Part shown: in pieces, positions 15,096 through 21,236 of the stretch
How the letters are laid out: each line of letters begins with the position of its first letter
How positions within the stretch are numbered: the stretch's first letter is position 1
DNA from: JBLNBU01 sp050260215
GTDB lineage: Bacteria; Pseudomonadota; Alphaproteobacteria; Rhodospirillales; Magnetospirillaceae
Reading direction: 5' to 3'
Length of the DNA stretch: 22,306 nucleotides
NCBI GenBank assembly: GCA_050260215.1
Contig: JBLNBU010000155.1
Location: 1 to 22,306 of the forward strand
Notes under the pieces: model-generated
What the model was told of the DNA's origin: nothing
The model's database searches: none
What the model saw: only the letters and a program-made list of their open reading frames with translations
Position numbers and translations under genes: made by a program

Positions 15096-15548
15096 ATGAC
15101 GCAACCGCCGCCAAAGGGCGCCCGTGCCCGCACTCCGCCCAGGAAACCCGACCCCGTAGACGCCCATGTGGGCTTCCGCATTCGCCAGCGCCGCATGCAC
15201 CTGGGCATGAGCCAGGAGAAGCTTGCCAACGCCCTGGGGGTGACCTTCCAGCAGGTGCAGAAGTACGAAAGCGGCGCCAACCGCATCGGCGCCAGCCGGC
15301 TGTGGGACATCAGCCAGGTTCTGGACGCGCCGGCAGCGTTCTTCTTCGACGACATTCCCATGGACGCGCTGCCGGCCAGGCCCGTGGCCGAGCGCACCGC
15401 CGTCGAGCCGCCCGAATTCGCCGGCAACGTCCTGTCGCAGCGCGAAACCCTGGAACTGGTCAGAACCTATTACAGGCTCAGTCCCGCCGTGCGCCGGCAG
15501 GTCCAGGACCTGGCGCGGGCATTGGCCAAGATGGACCCGGAAGACTGA
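15096..15548 (+). CDS. XRE-family helix-turn-helix transcriptional regulator
   Basis: A 150-residue cytoplasmic DNA-binding protein. Residues about 25-82 form a Cro/C1-type HTH: VGFRIRQRRMHLGMSQEKLA, then GVTFQQVQKYESGANRI. The C-terminal part (VLSQRETLELVRTYYRLSP...) resembles the tail of a group of alphaproteobacterial XRE regulators that follow the HTH with a region FFFDD. ATG 15096 is chosen because the upstream in-frame extension crosses the leader hairpin and promoter-like region; its ribosome site (AGGGTC) is weak. It converges with the CDF gene with only 2 bp between the stop codons. Target genes are unknown; autoregulation is suggested by the dyads upstream. Confidence 0.9.
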   Translation: MTQPPPKGARARTPPRKPDPVDAHVGFRIRQRRMHLGMSQEKLANALGVTFQQVQKYESGANRIGASRLWDISQVLDAPAAFFFDDIPMDALPARPVAERTAVEPPEFAGNVLSQRETLELVRTYYRLSPAVRRQVQDLARALAKMDPED

Positions 15549-15550
15549 GG

Positions 15551-16477
15551 TCAGCCGAAGCCGGGGTGGTCCTCGCGCAGGCCGGCGGGGTCCTGGTGGA
15601 TGATCACCTCGAAGCCGGGAAACGCCTCGTTGATGGACTTTTCCACCGTGTCGGCAATGTCGTGGGCCATGTACAGCGGCAGGTTGGCATCGAGCTCGAG
15701 ATGCAGTTGGATGAAGCCGCCCTGGCCCGCGCTGCGGGTGCGCAGGTCGTGCAGGTTGCGCACCTCCGGGTGCGACCGGGCGATCTGGCGGATGCGGTCG
15801 CGCTCGGCGTCGGGCAGTTCGCGGTCCATCAGCATGTCCATGGAACCCACCGCGATGTGCCAGGCGCTGTAAAGCAGGTAGCCGCCGATGGCGATGGCAA
15901 ACAGCGGGTCGACCAAGGTCCAGCCCTGCCACATGGCCAGGCCCAGCGAGACGATGACGCTGCCGTTGATCATCACGTCGCCCGTGTAGTGGAGCGAATC
16001 GGCGGCGATGGCCACCGAGCCGGTGCGGCGGATCACCGCCTTCTGGAACTGCACCAGCAGCGCGGTGGCGACGATTGAGAACGCCATCACCGCGATGCCG
16101 ATCACGCCGTTGGTGACCGGCTCGGGATGGACCAGGCGCTTGACCGCCTCGACCAGCAGCAGGGCGCCCGAGCCGACGATGAACGCCGATTGGCCCAATC
16201 CGGCCAGGGCCTCGGCCTTGCCATGGCCGAAGCGGTGCTCGCGGTCGGCGGGCTGCAGGGCATGGCGTACCGCCAGCAGGTTGACGATGGACGCGCCCGC
16301 ATCCAGCGCCGAATCGATCAGGGTCGACAGCAGCGCCACCGACCCGGTCATCCCCCAGGCCGCCAGCTTGACCACGATCAGCGTGATCGCGGTGGCGGTC
16401 GACGCCCAGGTGGCCCACTGCATCAGCCGGCCGTTGGCGGCCAGGTTGGTCACGGGAACAGATGCTGTATGGTCCAT
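15551..16477 (-). CDS. Cation diffusion facilitator (YiiP/FieF-type) metal exporter
   Basis: A 308-residue CDF transporter with six predicted membrane helices and a cytoplasmic C-terminal domain that exports divalent metal by proton antiport. The transport site follows the YiiP pattern D55, D59, H163, D167 (LIDSALDAG and ADSLHYTGD). The loop site residues D78, H81 and H85 (DREHRFGH) also match YiiP spacing. An Asp-Asp-His-Asp site is typical of Zn, Cd or Fe transport rather than Mn. The C-terminal domain carries His and acidic residues (HLELDANLPLYMAHDIAD). ATG 16477 lies inside pdxH, overlapping its end by 28 nt, so the two are probably co-transcribed and coupled. No metal-responsive regulator is adjacent. 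Confidence 0.93.
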   Translation of the reverse strand: MDHTASVPVTNLAANGRLMQWATWASTATAITLIVVKLAAWGMTGSVALLSTLIDSALDAGASIVNLLAVRHALQPADREHRFGHGKAEALAGLGQSAFIVGSGALLLVEAVKRLVHPEPVTNGVIGIAVMAFSIVATALLVQFQKAVIRRTGSVAIAADSLHYTGDVMINGSVIVSLGLAMWQGWTLVDPLFAIAIGGYLLYSAWHIAVGSMDMLMDRELPDAERDRIRQIARSHPEVRNLHDLRTRSAGQGGFIQLHLELDANLPLYMAHDIADTVEKSINEAFPGFEVIIHQDPAGLREDHPGFG

Positions 16478-17037
16478 CCGTCGCCCTCCAGCACGTAGAC
16501 GAAACGGTCGTGCAGCCGGAACGGCCGGTCCTGCCAGAATTCGATTCGTTCCGGGTTGATGCGGAAGCCCGACCAGTGGGGCGGGCGCGGCACCTTGCCC
16601 AGGCCGAACTTGGCGGCGAACTCGCCCACCCGCTTTTCCAGCTCGAAGCGGCCGTTGAGCGGGCGCGACTGCACCGAGGCCCAGGCGCCGATCTGGCTGG
16701 CCCGCGCCCGGCTGGCGAAATAGGCGTCGGCCTCGGCGTCGCTGACCGCCTCGACGCGGCCCTGGACGCGCACCTGGCGGCGCAGGCTCTTCCAATGCAG
16801 GCACAGCGCGGCGCGCGGGTTCTCGGCCAGTTCGCGGCCCTTCTGGCTTTCCAGGTTGGTGTAGAAGACGAAGCCATGGGCGTCCCAGCCCTTCAGCAGC
16901 ACCATGCGCACGCTGGGCTGGCCCGCGGCGTCGGCGGTGGCCAGCGCGACGGCGTTGGGGTCGTTGGGCTCGGAGGCTTCGGCCTCGGCCATCCAGGTGG
17001 CGAACAGCGCATACGGATCGGCAGGAGCGGCTGACAT
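16450..17037 (-). CDS. pdxH: Pyridoxamine/pyridoxine 5'-phosphate oxidase
   Basis: An FMN enzyme, normally a homodimer, that oxidises PNP or PMP to pyridoxal 5'-phosphate, the last step of vitamin B6 synthesis and salvage. The 195 residues include the motifs SVRMVLLKGWDAHGFVFYTN, SQKGRELAENP, LHWKSLRRQVRVQGRVE, SRARASQIGAWAS and the substrate-site WSGFRINPERIEFWQ, read in segments. The C-terminus ends HLFP where many family members end RLxP; R/H substrate contacts elsewhere look intact. ATG 17037 has no strong ribosome site. It is the first gene of a two-gene unit with the CDF exporter and is divergent from the lipoprotein gene at 17167. Confidence 0.95.
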   Translation of the reverse strand: MSAAPADPYALFATWMAEAEASEPNDPNAVALATADAAGQPSVRMVLLKGWDAHGFVFYTNLESQKGRELAENPRAALCLHWKSLRRQVRVQGRVEAVSDAEADAYFASRARASQIGAWASVQSRPLNGRFELEKRVGEFAAKFGLGKVPRPPHWSGFRINPERIEFWQDRPFRLHDRFVYVLEGDGWTIQHLFP

Positions 17038-17166
17038 GGGGCACCCGGGGGTCGAGGTTTTAGGACCGGACCGTTCTATCCTGGCCGGCGGCCCTTAAAA
17101 AGCCTCAATTTTCGACCGATTTGGTATATGCTCTCGCCCACTTTCGGAACCAAGGTTCGAACCGAC

Positions 17167-17649
17167 ATGAAGACCACTTCGACCACCAAGCTGCTTCCGC
17201 TGGCCGTCGCCGCTTCCCTGCTGGCCGCCTGCTCGCAGGACACCGGGGTCAAGCAGACCGGCGGCGCCATTCTGGGCGGCATCGGCGGCGGCCTGGCCGG
17301 CGCCCAGTTCGGCAAGGGCACGGGCAACCTGGCCGCCACCGCCATCGGCACCCTGCTCGGCGCCTATCTGGGCAGCGAGGTCGGCAAGTCTCTGGACCGC
17401 GCCGACCAGACGGCCATGAACAAGGCGACCGATACCGCCCACACCGCCCCCGTCGGCCAGTCCATCAGCTGGAACAACCCCGATTCGGGCCATTCGGGCA
17501 CCGTCACTCCGGTGCGCGACGGCACCGACAAGGCGACCGGCGCCTATTGCCGCGAATACCAGACCACCGTCAACGTCGGCGGCAAGACCGAGCAGGCCTA
17601 TGGCACCGCCTGCCGCCAGCCGGACGGCAGTTGGAAGGTGGTGCAATAG
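17167..17649 (+). CDS. Glycine-zipper outer-membrane lipoprotein (17 kDa surface antigen family)
   Basis: A 160-residue lipoprotein precursor. The type II signal peptide ends in the lipobox LLAAC with C22 as the lipidated residue, followed by Ser-Gln, which does not act as an inner-membrane retention signal. Residues about 30-70 are a glycine-zipper hairpin (GGAILGGIGGGLAGAQFG and AIGTLLGAYLGSEVG). The C-terminal half (SWNNPDSGHSGTVTP, YCREYQTTVNVGG, GTACRQPDGSWKVV) matches the Rickettsia 17 kDa antigen / RT0821-type surface antigen family. Function is probably structural in the envelope. ATG 17167 fits the signal peptide; an upstream in-frame ATG at 17128 is rejected. A -10-like TATATG lies at 17125-17130. 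A perfect palindrome GGTTCGAACC (17154-17163) occupies the ribosome-site region, so the start site has only a weak AAGG. Confidence 0.9.
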   Translation: MKTTSTTKLLPLAVAASLLAACSQDTGVKQTGGAILGGIGGGLAGAQFGKGTGNLAATAIGTLLGAYLGSEVGKSLDRADQTAMNKATDTAHTAPVGQSISWNNPDSGHSGTVTPVRDGTDKATGAYCREYQTTVNVGGKTEQAYGTACRQPDGSWKVVQ

Positions 17650-17683
17650 GCGCGTGCGGCTGCGGCCGGATTGCTGCATAAAG

Positions 17684-17713
17684 AAGGGGCGGCCCCAAGG
17701 GTCGCCCTTTTTT
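17684..17713 (+). terminator. Terminator after the lipoprotein gene
   Basis: The stem AAGGGGCGGCCC (17684-17695) pairs with GGGTCGCCCTTT (17699-17710), with two G-T pairs and loop CAA. It ends in a run of six T (17708-17713). Confidence 0.9.
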
Positions 17714-17736
17714 CGTTGGCGGGGGCACAAGGCGGG

Positions 17737-18642
17737 ATGAAGGACCCCTATCAGGTTCTGGGCGTGGCCAACACCGCCGACGCCGAGGCGATCAAGCAGG
17801 CCTACCGGCGGCTGGCGCGCACCCTGCACCCCGACCTCAATCCCGGCGACGCCAAGGCCGAAGAGCGCTTCAAGGAGGTCACCGCCGCCTACGACTTCCT
17901 GTCCGATCCCCAGACGCGCGCCCGCTACGACCGCGGCGAGATCGACCCCACCGGTGCGGCCAAGCGCTCGCGCTGGGGCCGGGGTGCCGGCGCCGGGGCC
18001 GGTCGCAAGGGCTTCTCGTTCGGCGACGACGTCGACGACATCCTGTCCGAGTTGCTGCGGCGCAAGGAAAAGGGCCGCGCCCAGGCCCACGGCCATGGAC
18101 GCAAGCCCGCCCGCGGCGCCGACATCCGCCACGCCCTGACCGTCACCTTCGCCGAGGCGGCGTCCGGGGCGTCGAAGCGGGTCACCCTGGCCTCGGGCCG
18201 CACGGTCGAGGTGAAGATCCCCGCCGGCGCCACCGAGGGCCAGACGCTGCGCCTCAAGGGCCAGGGCCATCCCGCCCCCGACGGCGAGCCGGGCGACGCC
18301 TATATCGAACTCCACGTCGCCGACAGCCCGTGGTTCACCCGCCGCGACCTGGATGTGCTGCTGGACCTGCCGGTCAGCGTCCAGGAGGCGATGCTGGGCG
18401 GCAAGGTCACGGTGCCCACCGTCGACGGCCGGGTGGCGCTGTCCATTCCCGCCGGGTCCAACACCGGCACCGTGCTGCGCCTGAAGGGCAAGGGAGCCAC
18501 GGGGCCCGACGGCCGCCGCGGCGACCAGCTGGTGACCTTGAAGGTGGTGCTGCCCGACGGTGACGGCGAATTCCGCAAGCTGGTCGAGAAATGGGGCCCG
18601 CGCCACGGCTACGACCCGCGCAAGGGCTGGGGCGGAGCCTGA
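17737..18642 (+). CDS. Type II (CbpA-like) DnaJ co-chaperone
   Basis: A 301-residue J-domain protein that stimulates DnaK ATPase and delivers substrates. The J domain (residues 1-68) has helix II KQAYRRLARTLHPDLNPGD with the essential HPD at 31-33. A Gly/Arg-rich linker (about 72-125) follows, and then the DnaJ C-terminal substrate-binding domains (about 128-290) with VKIPAGATEGQTLRLKGQG, FTRRDLDVLLDLPV and LSIPAGSNTGTVLRLKGKG. There is no CxxCxGxG zinc-finger region, so it is CbpA/type II rather than DnaJ itself. ATG 17737 follows GGCGGG directly behind the lipoprotein terminator. No grpE or dnaK is nearby; csbD converges downstream, in line with a stress-related neighbourhood. Confidence 0.93.
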   Translation: MKDPYQVLGVANTADAEAIKQAYRRLARTLHPDLNPGDAKAEERFKEVTAAYDFLSDPQTRARYDRGEIDPTGAAKRSRWGRGAGAGAGRKGFSFGDDVDDILSELLRRKEKGRAQAHGHGRKPARGADIRHALTVTFAEAASGASKRVTLASGRTVEVKIPAGATEGQTLRLKGQGHPAPDGEPGDAYIELHVADSPWFTRRDLDVLLDLPVSVQEAMLGGKVTVPTVDGRVALSIPAGSNTGTVLRLKGKGATGPDGRRGDQLVTLKVVLPDGDGEFRKLVEKWGPRHGYDPRKGWGGA

Positions 18643-18660
18643 AGTGCGCGGACCCGCCGG

Positions 18661-18861
18661 TCAGTGCATGCTGCCCGCCCAGTTGTCGACCTGGCGCTCG
18701 GCCTCTTCCTTGCTGATGCCGTATTGGCGCTGGATCTGGCCGACCAGTTGGTCCTTCTGGCCGGCCATGCGGTCGATATCGTCGTCGGTCAGGTCGCCCC
18801 ACTGTTCTTTGATCTTGCCGCGGAACTCCGTCCAGCTGCCCTTGATCTGGTCCCAGTTCAT
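18661..18861 (-). CDS. CsbD family stress-response protein
   Basis: A 66-residue hydrophilic protein matching the CsbD family along its full length: MNWDQIKGSWTEFRGKIKEQ, then WGDLTDDDIDRMAGQKDQLVGQIQ read in two parts, then GISKEEAERQVDNW. CsbD-like proteins are abundant, general-stress-induced proteins of unknown biochemical role. ATG 18861 has a strong GGAGG upstream on the minus strand; longer frames toward 19146 run antisense through the RHH gene and are rejected. A GGAAC-N17-CGTT motif just upstream is a close match to promoters read by the alphaproteobacterial stress sigma factor EcfG. It converges with the J-domain gene (18 bp between stops). Confidence 0.95.
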   Translation of the reverse strand: MNWDQIKGSWTEFRGKIKEQWGDLTDDDIDRMAGQKDQLVGQIQRQYGISKEEAERQVDNWAGSMH

Positions 18862-18894
18862 GTCGGTCCTCCGCGAGTTGGGTCCTTCCATCCG

Positions 18895-18920
18895 AACGCA
18901 GCAGCCGGGCCTGGGGTTCC
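18895..18920 (-). promoter_or_regulatory. EcfG-type general stress promoter of csbD
   Basis: On the minus strand GGAAC (18920-18916), 17 bp and CGTT (18898-18895) match the EcfG/RpoE2/SigT consensus (GGAAC, then GTT after 16-18 bp). The predicted transcript start is near 18887, leaving a 5' UTR of about 25 nt with GGAGG before ATG 18861. Confidence 0.75.
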
Positions 18921-18946
18921 CGCAGGCGGGGTGGTAGTCTCGCGCC

Positions 18947-19162
18947 ATGAAGAAACGTTCGCTGATGATCGCCGGCCACGCCACCAGCGTGTCGGTGGAA
19001 GAGGAATTCTGGGACGAACTGCGTGCCATCGCCCTGGCGCGCGGGGTGTCGATCAACCAGTTGGCCGCCGACATCGACGCGTCGCGTCCGGCCGAGGCCG
19101 GCAACCTGTCCTCGGCCATCCGGCTGTTCGTCCTGGCCGAGGTCAAGCGCGGGCGGGGGTGA
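18947..19162 (+). CDS. Ribbon-helix-helix domain protein (RHH_4 type)
   Basis: A 71-residue protein. After a short basic N-terminus (MKKRSLMIAGHATSVSVEEE) it has EFWDELRAIALARGVSINQLAADID, a ribbon-helix-helix pattern in which the first strand is HATSVSVEE. This is the RHH_4 type common in Alphaproteobacteria, usually annotated only as a small DNA-binding protein. The C-terminus NLSSAIRLFVLAEVKR completes the second helix. The ATG at 18947 is the only plausible start; it lacks a clear ribosome site, and a -10-like TAGTCT at 18935-18940 would start transcription at or next to the ATG. It is divergent from csbD. No toxin gene follows, so an antitoxin role is not supported. Confidence 0.82.
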   Translation: MKKRSLMIAGHATSVSVEEEFWDELRAIALARGVSINQLAADIDASRPAEAGNLSSAIRLFVLAEVKRGRG

Positions 19163-19164
19163 AC

Positions 19165-19199
19165 GGAAAAAGGCCCCCGGCGGTTGAACCGGAGGCCTT
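19165..19199 (-). terminator. Terminator downstream of the 34-residue membrane protein
   Basis: A stem of 10 pairs with one mismatch joins 19170-19180 and 19189-19199 (AAGGCC...GGCCTT ends), with an 8-nt loop. On the minus strand it is followed by a T run (the complement of the A run at 19167-19171). It therefore ends transcripts coming from the small gene at 19264-19368, and may also serve the RHH gene on the other strand. Confidence 0.7.
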
Positions 19200-19263
19200 G
19201 ATCGATCGCGCGGTCCCATGCGTCCGTCGCCGCGGTTGGCGGCGCGCGGGAGTGTCGGCGGCG

Positions 19264-19368
19264 TCAGTGCTTGCCGCGGGTGACCACCCAGAAGCCCAGC
19301 CCGGCCGTCACCACCAGGATGCTGACCAGAAAGCCGATGGCGATGAGCGCGTCGTTGTCGAGAACCAT
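19264..19368 (-). CDS. 34-residue single-span membrane protein
   Basis: This short gene reads MVLDNDALIAIGFL, then a continuous hydrophobic helix (about residues 8-29) containing Val-Val-Thr-Ala-Gly-Leu-Gly-Phe-Trp, and ends TRGKH. The Asp-rich N-terminus and Arg/Lys/His C-terminus imply N-out, C-in topology by the positive-inside rule. Support for it being real: an excellent ribosome site GGGAGG 7 nt before ATG 19368, one transmembrane helix, a terminator downstream and no competing gene on either strand in 19163-19462. I know no function; small proteins of this kind often modulate a larger membrane complex. An FNR-like dyad lies about 70 bp upstream. Confidence 0.72.
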   Translation of the reverse strand: MVLDNDALIAIGFLVSILVVTAGLGFWVVTRGKH

Positions 19369-19436
19369 GAGTGACCTCCCCCTGTCCCTAATGCTTAGTG
19401 GTAGGGGAGCCTAACACCACCTTCGTCGCGCCTGCG

Positions 19437-19450
19437 TTGACATGGATCAT
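19437..19450 (-). promoter_or_regulatory. FNR/FixK-like dyad upstream of the small membrane protein
   Basis: TTGACATGGATCAT matches TTGAT-N4-ATCAA at 8 of 10 defined positions (TTGAc, ATCAt). It is centred about 75 bp before ATG 19368, and no -10 of quality is seen at the expected distance, so the call is tentative. Confidence 0.3.
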
Positions 19451-19462
19451 AAAAGGATGGGC

Positions 19463-19966
19463 CTAGCGGCCGAACGGCAGCCCCACCACCAGCAGGGCTC
19501 CCTCGACGCCCGGGTTGCGCGCGCCCAGCCCGGCATTGGAGATGTGATAGGCCTGCACGCCGATGCGCAGGCCGTCCTCGGTGGTCCAGGCCAGTTCCAC
19601 CTGGCTGCGAAATTCCACGGTATGGCCCAGGTCCTTGCCGTCGCCGCGGCCATACAGGCCGGCGCCGAAGGCGGGCGTGAGGCTGAGGCGCTCCCATACC
19701 GGCAGATCGGCGGCGATGCCCGCCCAGCCGTAGACGCTGCCCGAATCGTTGACCAGCAGTCCGCCCTGGGGCTCGATCCGCCACACCAGCGGGGCGCCGC
19801 GCAGTTGCACCTCGGCCTCGGCGCGGCCGGTCTCGCCGTCGTGCAGGCCCATGGCGCCGGCGCCCAGCAGCACCATCGGCCCGTCGGCCGGCTGGGCCAG
19901 GGCAGAGGCGGTGGCCGCCCCCAGGGCGGCGGTCAGCACTGCGGCGGCAAGACGGCGGGCGGCCAT
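19463..19966 (-). CDS. PagL-type lipid A 3-O-deacylase (acyloxyacyl hydrolase)
   Basis: A 167-residue outer-membrane beta-barrel enzyme expected to remove the 3-O-linked acyl chain of lipid A. The signal peptide (basic MAARR, hydrophobic core) likely ends at SALA-QP (residue 24). The C-terminal segment AYHISNAGLGARNPGVEGAL contains H141, S143 and E155, the same spacing as the H126/S128/E140 triad of Pseudomonas PagL. Alternating residues and a C-terminal Phe near the end (LPFGR) fit a barrel. ATG 19966 follows GAGGAACG on the minus strand and gives the signal peptide at the exact N-terminus; the longer frame to 20047 does not. It is divergent from the FlaF-like gene, sharing a palindromic GGAAC element. 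The role may be envelope remodelling under stress (inference). Confidence 0.87.
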   Translation of the reverse strand: MAARRLAAAVLTAALGAATASALAQPADGPMVLLGAGAMGLHDGETGRAEAEVQLRGAPLVWRIEPQGGLLVNDSGSVYGWAGIAADLPVWERLSLTPAFGAGLYGRGDGKDLGHTVEFRSQVELAWTTEDGLRIGVQAYHISNAGLGARNPGVEGALLVVGLPFGR

Positions 19967-20089
19967 GGCGTTCCTCGGTCGATGGGCGGCGCCCCTTAAG
20001 GTGCGGATGCCGGGTGCGGTGGGCAAACGGGCGTCCGACACCCCCACATGTGGATAGATCGGGTGGCAGGGTTGTGGCCCGGCCCGGTC

Positions 20090-20116
20090 GGAACCACCCT
20101 ATGAGGGCTGGGTTCC
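20090..20116. promoter_or_regulatory. Palindromic EcfG-type promoter element between pagL and the FlaF-like gene
   Basis: GGAAC (20090-20094), 17 bp, GTTCC (20112-20116). Because the element is symmetrical, each strand reads GGAAC-N17-GTT, the EcfG-type spacing. The flanks extend the arms to CGGAACC (20089-20095) / GGTTCCG (20111-20117), with an inner CCCT/AGGG. Plus-strand output would begin near 20122 (ATG 20148) and minus-strand output near 20082 (pagL ATG 19966). Confidence 0.55.
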
Positions 20117-20147
20117 GGGGGCATTGAAGCACCGAAGGGAAGCGCGG

Positions 20148-20564
20148 ATGGCGAAATCCCGGGCGGCCGGACTGACCCTTGCCGAAAGCGGCGCCCTGGC
20201 GCTGCTCGAAGCGGCAGCCCGGCTCGACCAGGCCGACGACGCCGAGACCTTCGTCTCGGCGCTGGAAACCAACCGCCGGGTCTGGGAGGCGGTGCGCCGC
20301 CTGGCCGAGGACGGCGACTGGCTGGTCCCCAGCCGGCGCCAGTCCGACTATGCCATCGGCGCCGTCGGGCTGGGCCGCGACGACCAAGTGGCCGCCCTGA
20401 TCGACATCAACCGCGAGGTGGCTGCCGAACTGGCCGGCGGCACCGACCTCGATCGCATCCGCGAGCGGGCCTACTTCATCTGGGAAAGCCGCGGCCGGCC
20501 CCATGGCCGCGATCTCGAACACTGGCTGGTCGCCGAGATGGAACTGGCCGGAACCCCCCGTTGA
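20148..20564 (+). CDS. FlaF-like protein with DUF2934-type C-terminus (paralogue 1)
   Basis: A 138-residue soluble protein. Residues 10-95 (LAESGALALLEAA, FVSALETNRRVWEAV, VAALIDINREVAAELAGG) resemble FlaF, the alphaproteobacterial factor for flagellin export and regulation. That includes the AL-x-x-N-R-x-W and INRE patterns. Residues 107-133 (RAYFIWESRGRPHGRDLEHW, then LVAEMEL) look like the DUF2934 motif. The next gene is a clear paralogue. ATG 20148 follows GAAGGGAAG; an in-frame TTG at 20124 is less likely. No flagellar genes are present, so a flagellar role is doubtful; the EcfG-like element upstream hints at stress control. Confidence 0.8.
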   Translation: MAKSRAAGLTLAESGALALLEAAARLDQADDAETFVSALETNRRVWEAVRRLAEDGDWLVPSRRQSDYAIGAVGLGRDDQVAALIDINREVAAELAGGTDLDRIRERAYFIWESRGRPHGRDLEHWLVAEMELAGTPR

Positions 20565-20603
20565 GCGGAGCCCCATCATACTGATGTCTAGGTGGCGGGC
20601 TGG

Positions 20604-20648
20604 CCCTTTGACAAGGGTTTCGGCCGTCTTCTAATATACTGCGGTATA
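20604..20648 (+). promoter_or_regulatory. Promoter with twin palindromes upstream of FlaF-like paralogue 2
   Basis: A consensus TTGACA (20608-20613) is followed after 18 bp by TAATAT (20632-20637), or after 21 bp by TATACT. Two 5-4-5 interrupted palindromes cover it: CCCTT-TGAC-AAGGG (20604-20617) and TATAC-TGCG-GTATA (20635-20648), centred 31 bp apart. This is the most AT-rich spot in the region. Confidence 0.65.
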
Positions 20649-20696
20649 AGGGATAGGGCGCACAGACTAACCTTTCGCATAGAAAGGGGGCCATCG

Positions 20697-21134
20697 ATGG
20701 GCATGATGACCATACCGGTGAAGCTGAGCCTCGCGGAGAGCGGCGCCGTCGCGCTCGAGGACGCCGCCGACGAACTCAACGCCGCCAGCGACTCGCACGA
20801 ATTCTTGAGCGCGCTCGACTTCAACCACCGACTGTGGCTGGCCCTGACCGAGATTGCCCGCGACCAGGGCTGGACCTGGCCCGATCGGCGGCAGGCCGAT
20901 TTCGTCGTCAACATCACCTGCCGCGCCGGCCGCGGTGTGCGCGACGACGACGTCGAGGCACTGATCAGCATCAACCGCGAACTGTCGCGCACCCTGGCCG
21001 CCGGCCGCGACCTGGACGGCATCCGCCGCCGGGTGGTGCTGGCCTGGCGGGAGCGGGGCTCGGGCTACGGCATTCCGCTGGACGCCTGGCTGCTGGCCGA
21101 AATGCGCCGCAAGGCGCACATCCACGTTCACTAG
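20697..21134 (+). CDS. FlaF-like protein with DUF2934-type C-terminus (paralogue 2)
   Basis: A 145-residue soluble protein aligning without large gaps to the preceding gene product. Shared segments are SLAESGAVAL, FLSALDFNHRLWLAL, PDRRQADF, VEALISINRELSRTLAAG and the C-terminal LDAWLLAEM. The FlaF-like features are slightly clearer here (SALDFNHRLW, SINRELS). The DUF2934-like tail has lost the IWE...GRP core (AWRERGSGYGIP). ATG 20697 is preceded by AAAGGGGG; ATGs at 20703 and 20706 are alternatives. It has its own strong promoter, so the pair is probably regulated separately despite being tandem duplicates. Function unknown. Confidence 0.82.
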   Translation: MGMMTIPVKLSLAESGAVALEDAADELNAASDSHEFLSALDFNHRLWLALTEIARDQGWTWPDRRQADFVVNITCRAGRGVRDDDVEALISINRELSRTLAAGRDLDGIRRRVVLAWRERGSGYGIPLDAWLLAEMRRKAHIHVH

Positions 21135-21236
21135 CGCGCGACGCCACCGCGGCGCCCGGCGAGGGCCGAGTAATCGGTACCATCGCCGGAACGCGCCCGC
21201 TATGATGCCGCCCTCGGCGGTGACGGAGCGCATGTG

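Noticed and set aside
16450..16477. Possible frameshift joining the CDF exporter and pdxH
   Set aside because: Both proteins are complete with their own N- and C-terminal motifs; the 28-nt overlap is ordinary coupling.
19437..19442. TTGACA on the plus strand as a -35 box
   Set aside because: No plus-strand gene follows; pagL occupies the opposite strand. The surrounding dyad is better considered as an FNR-like site on the other strand.
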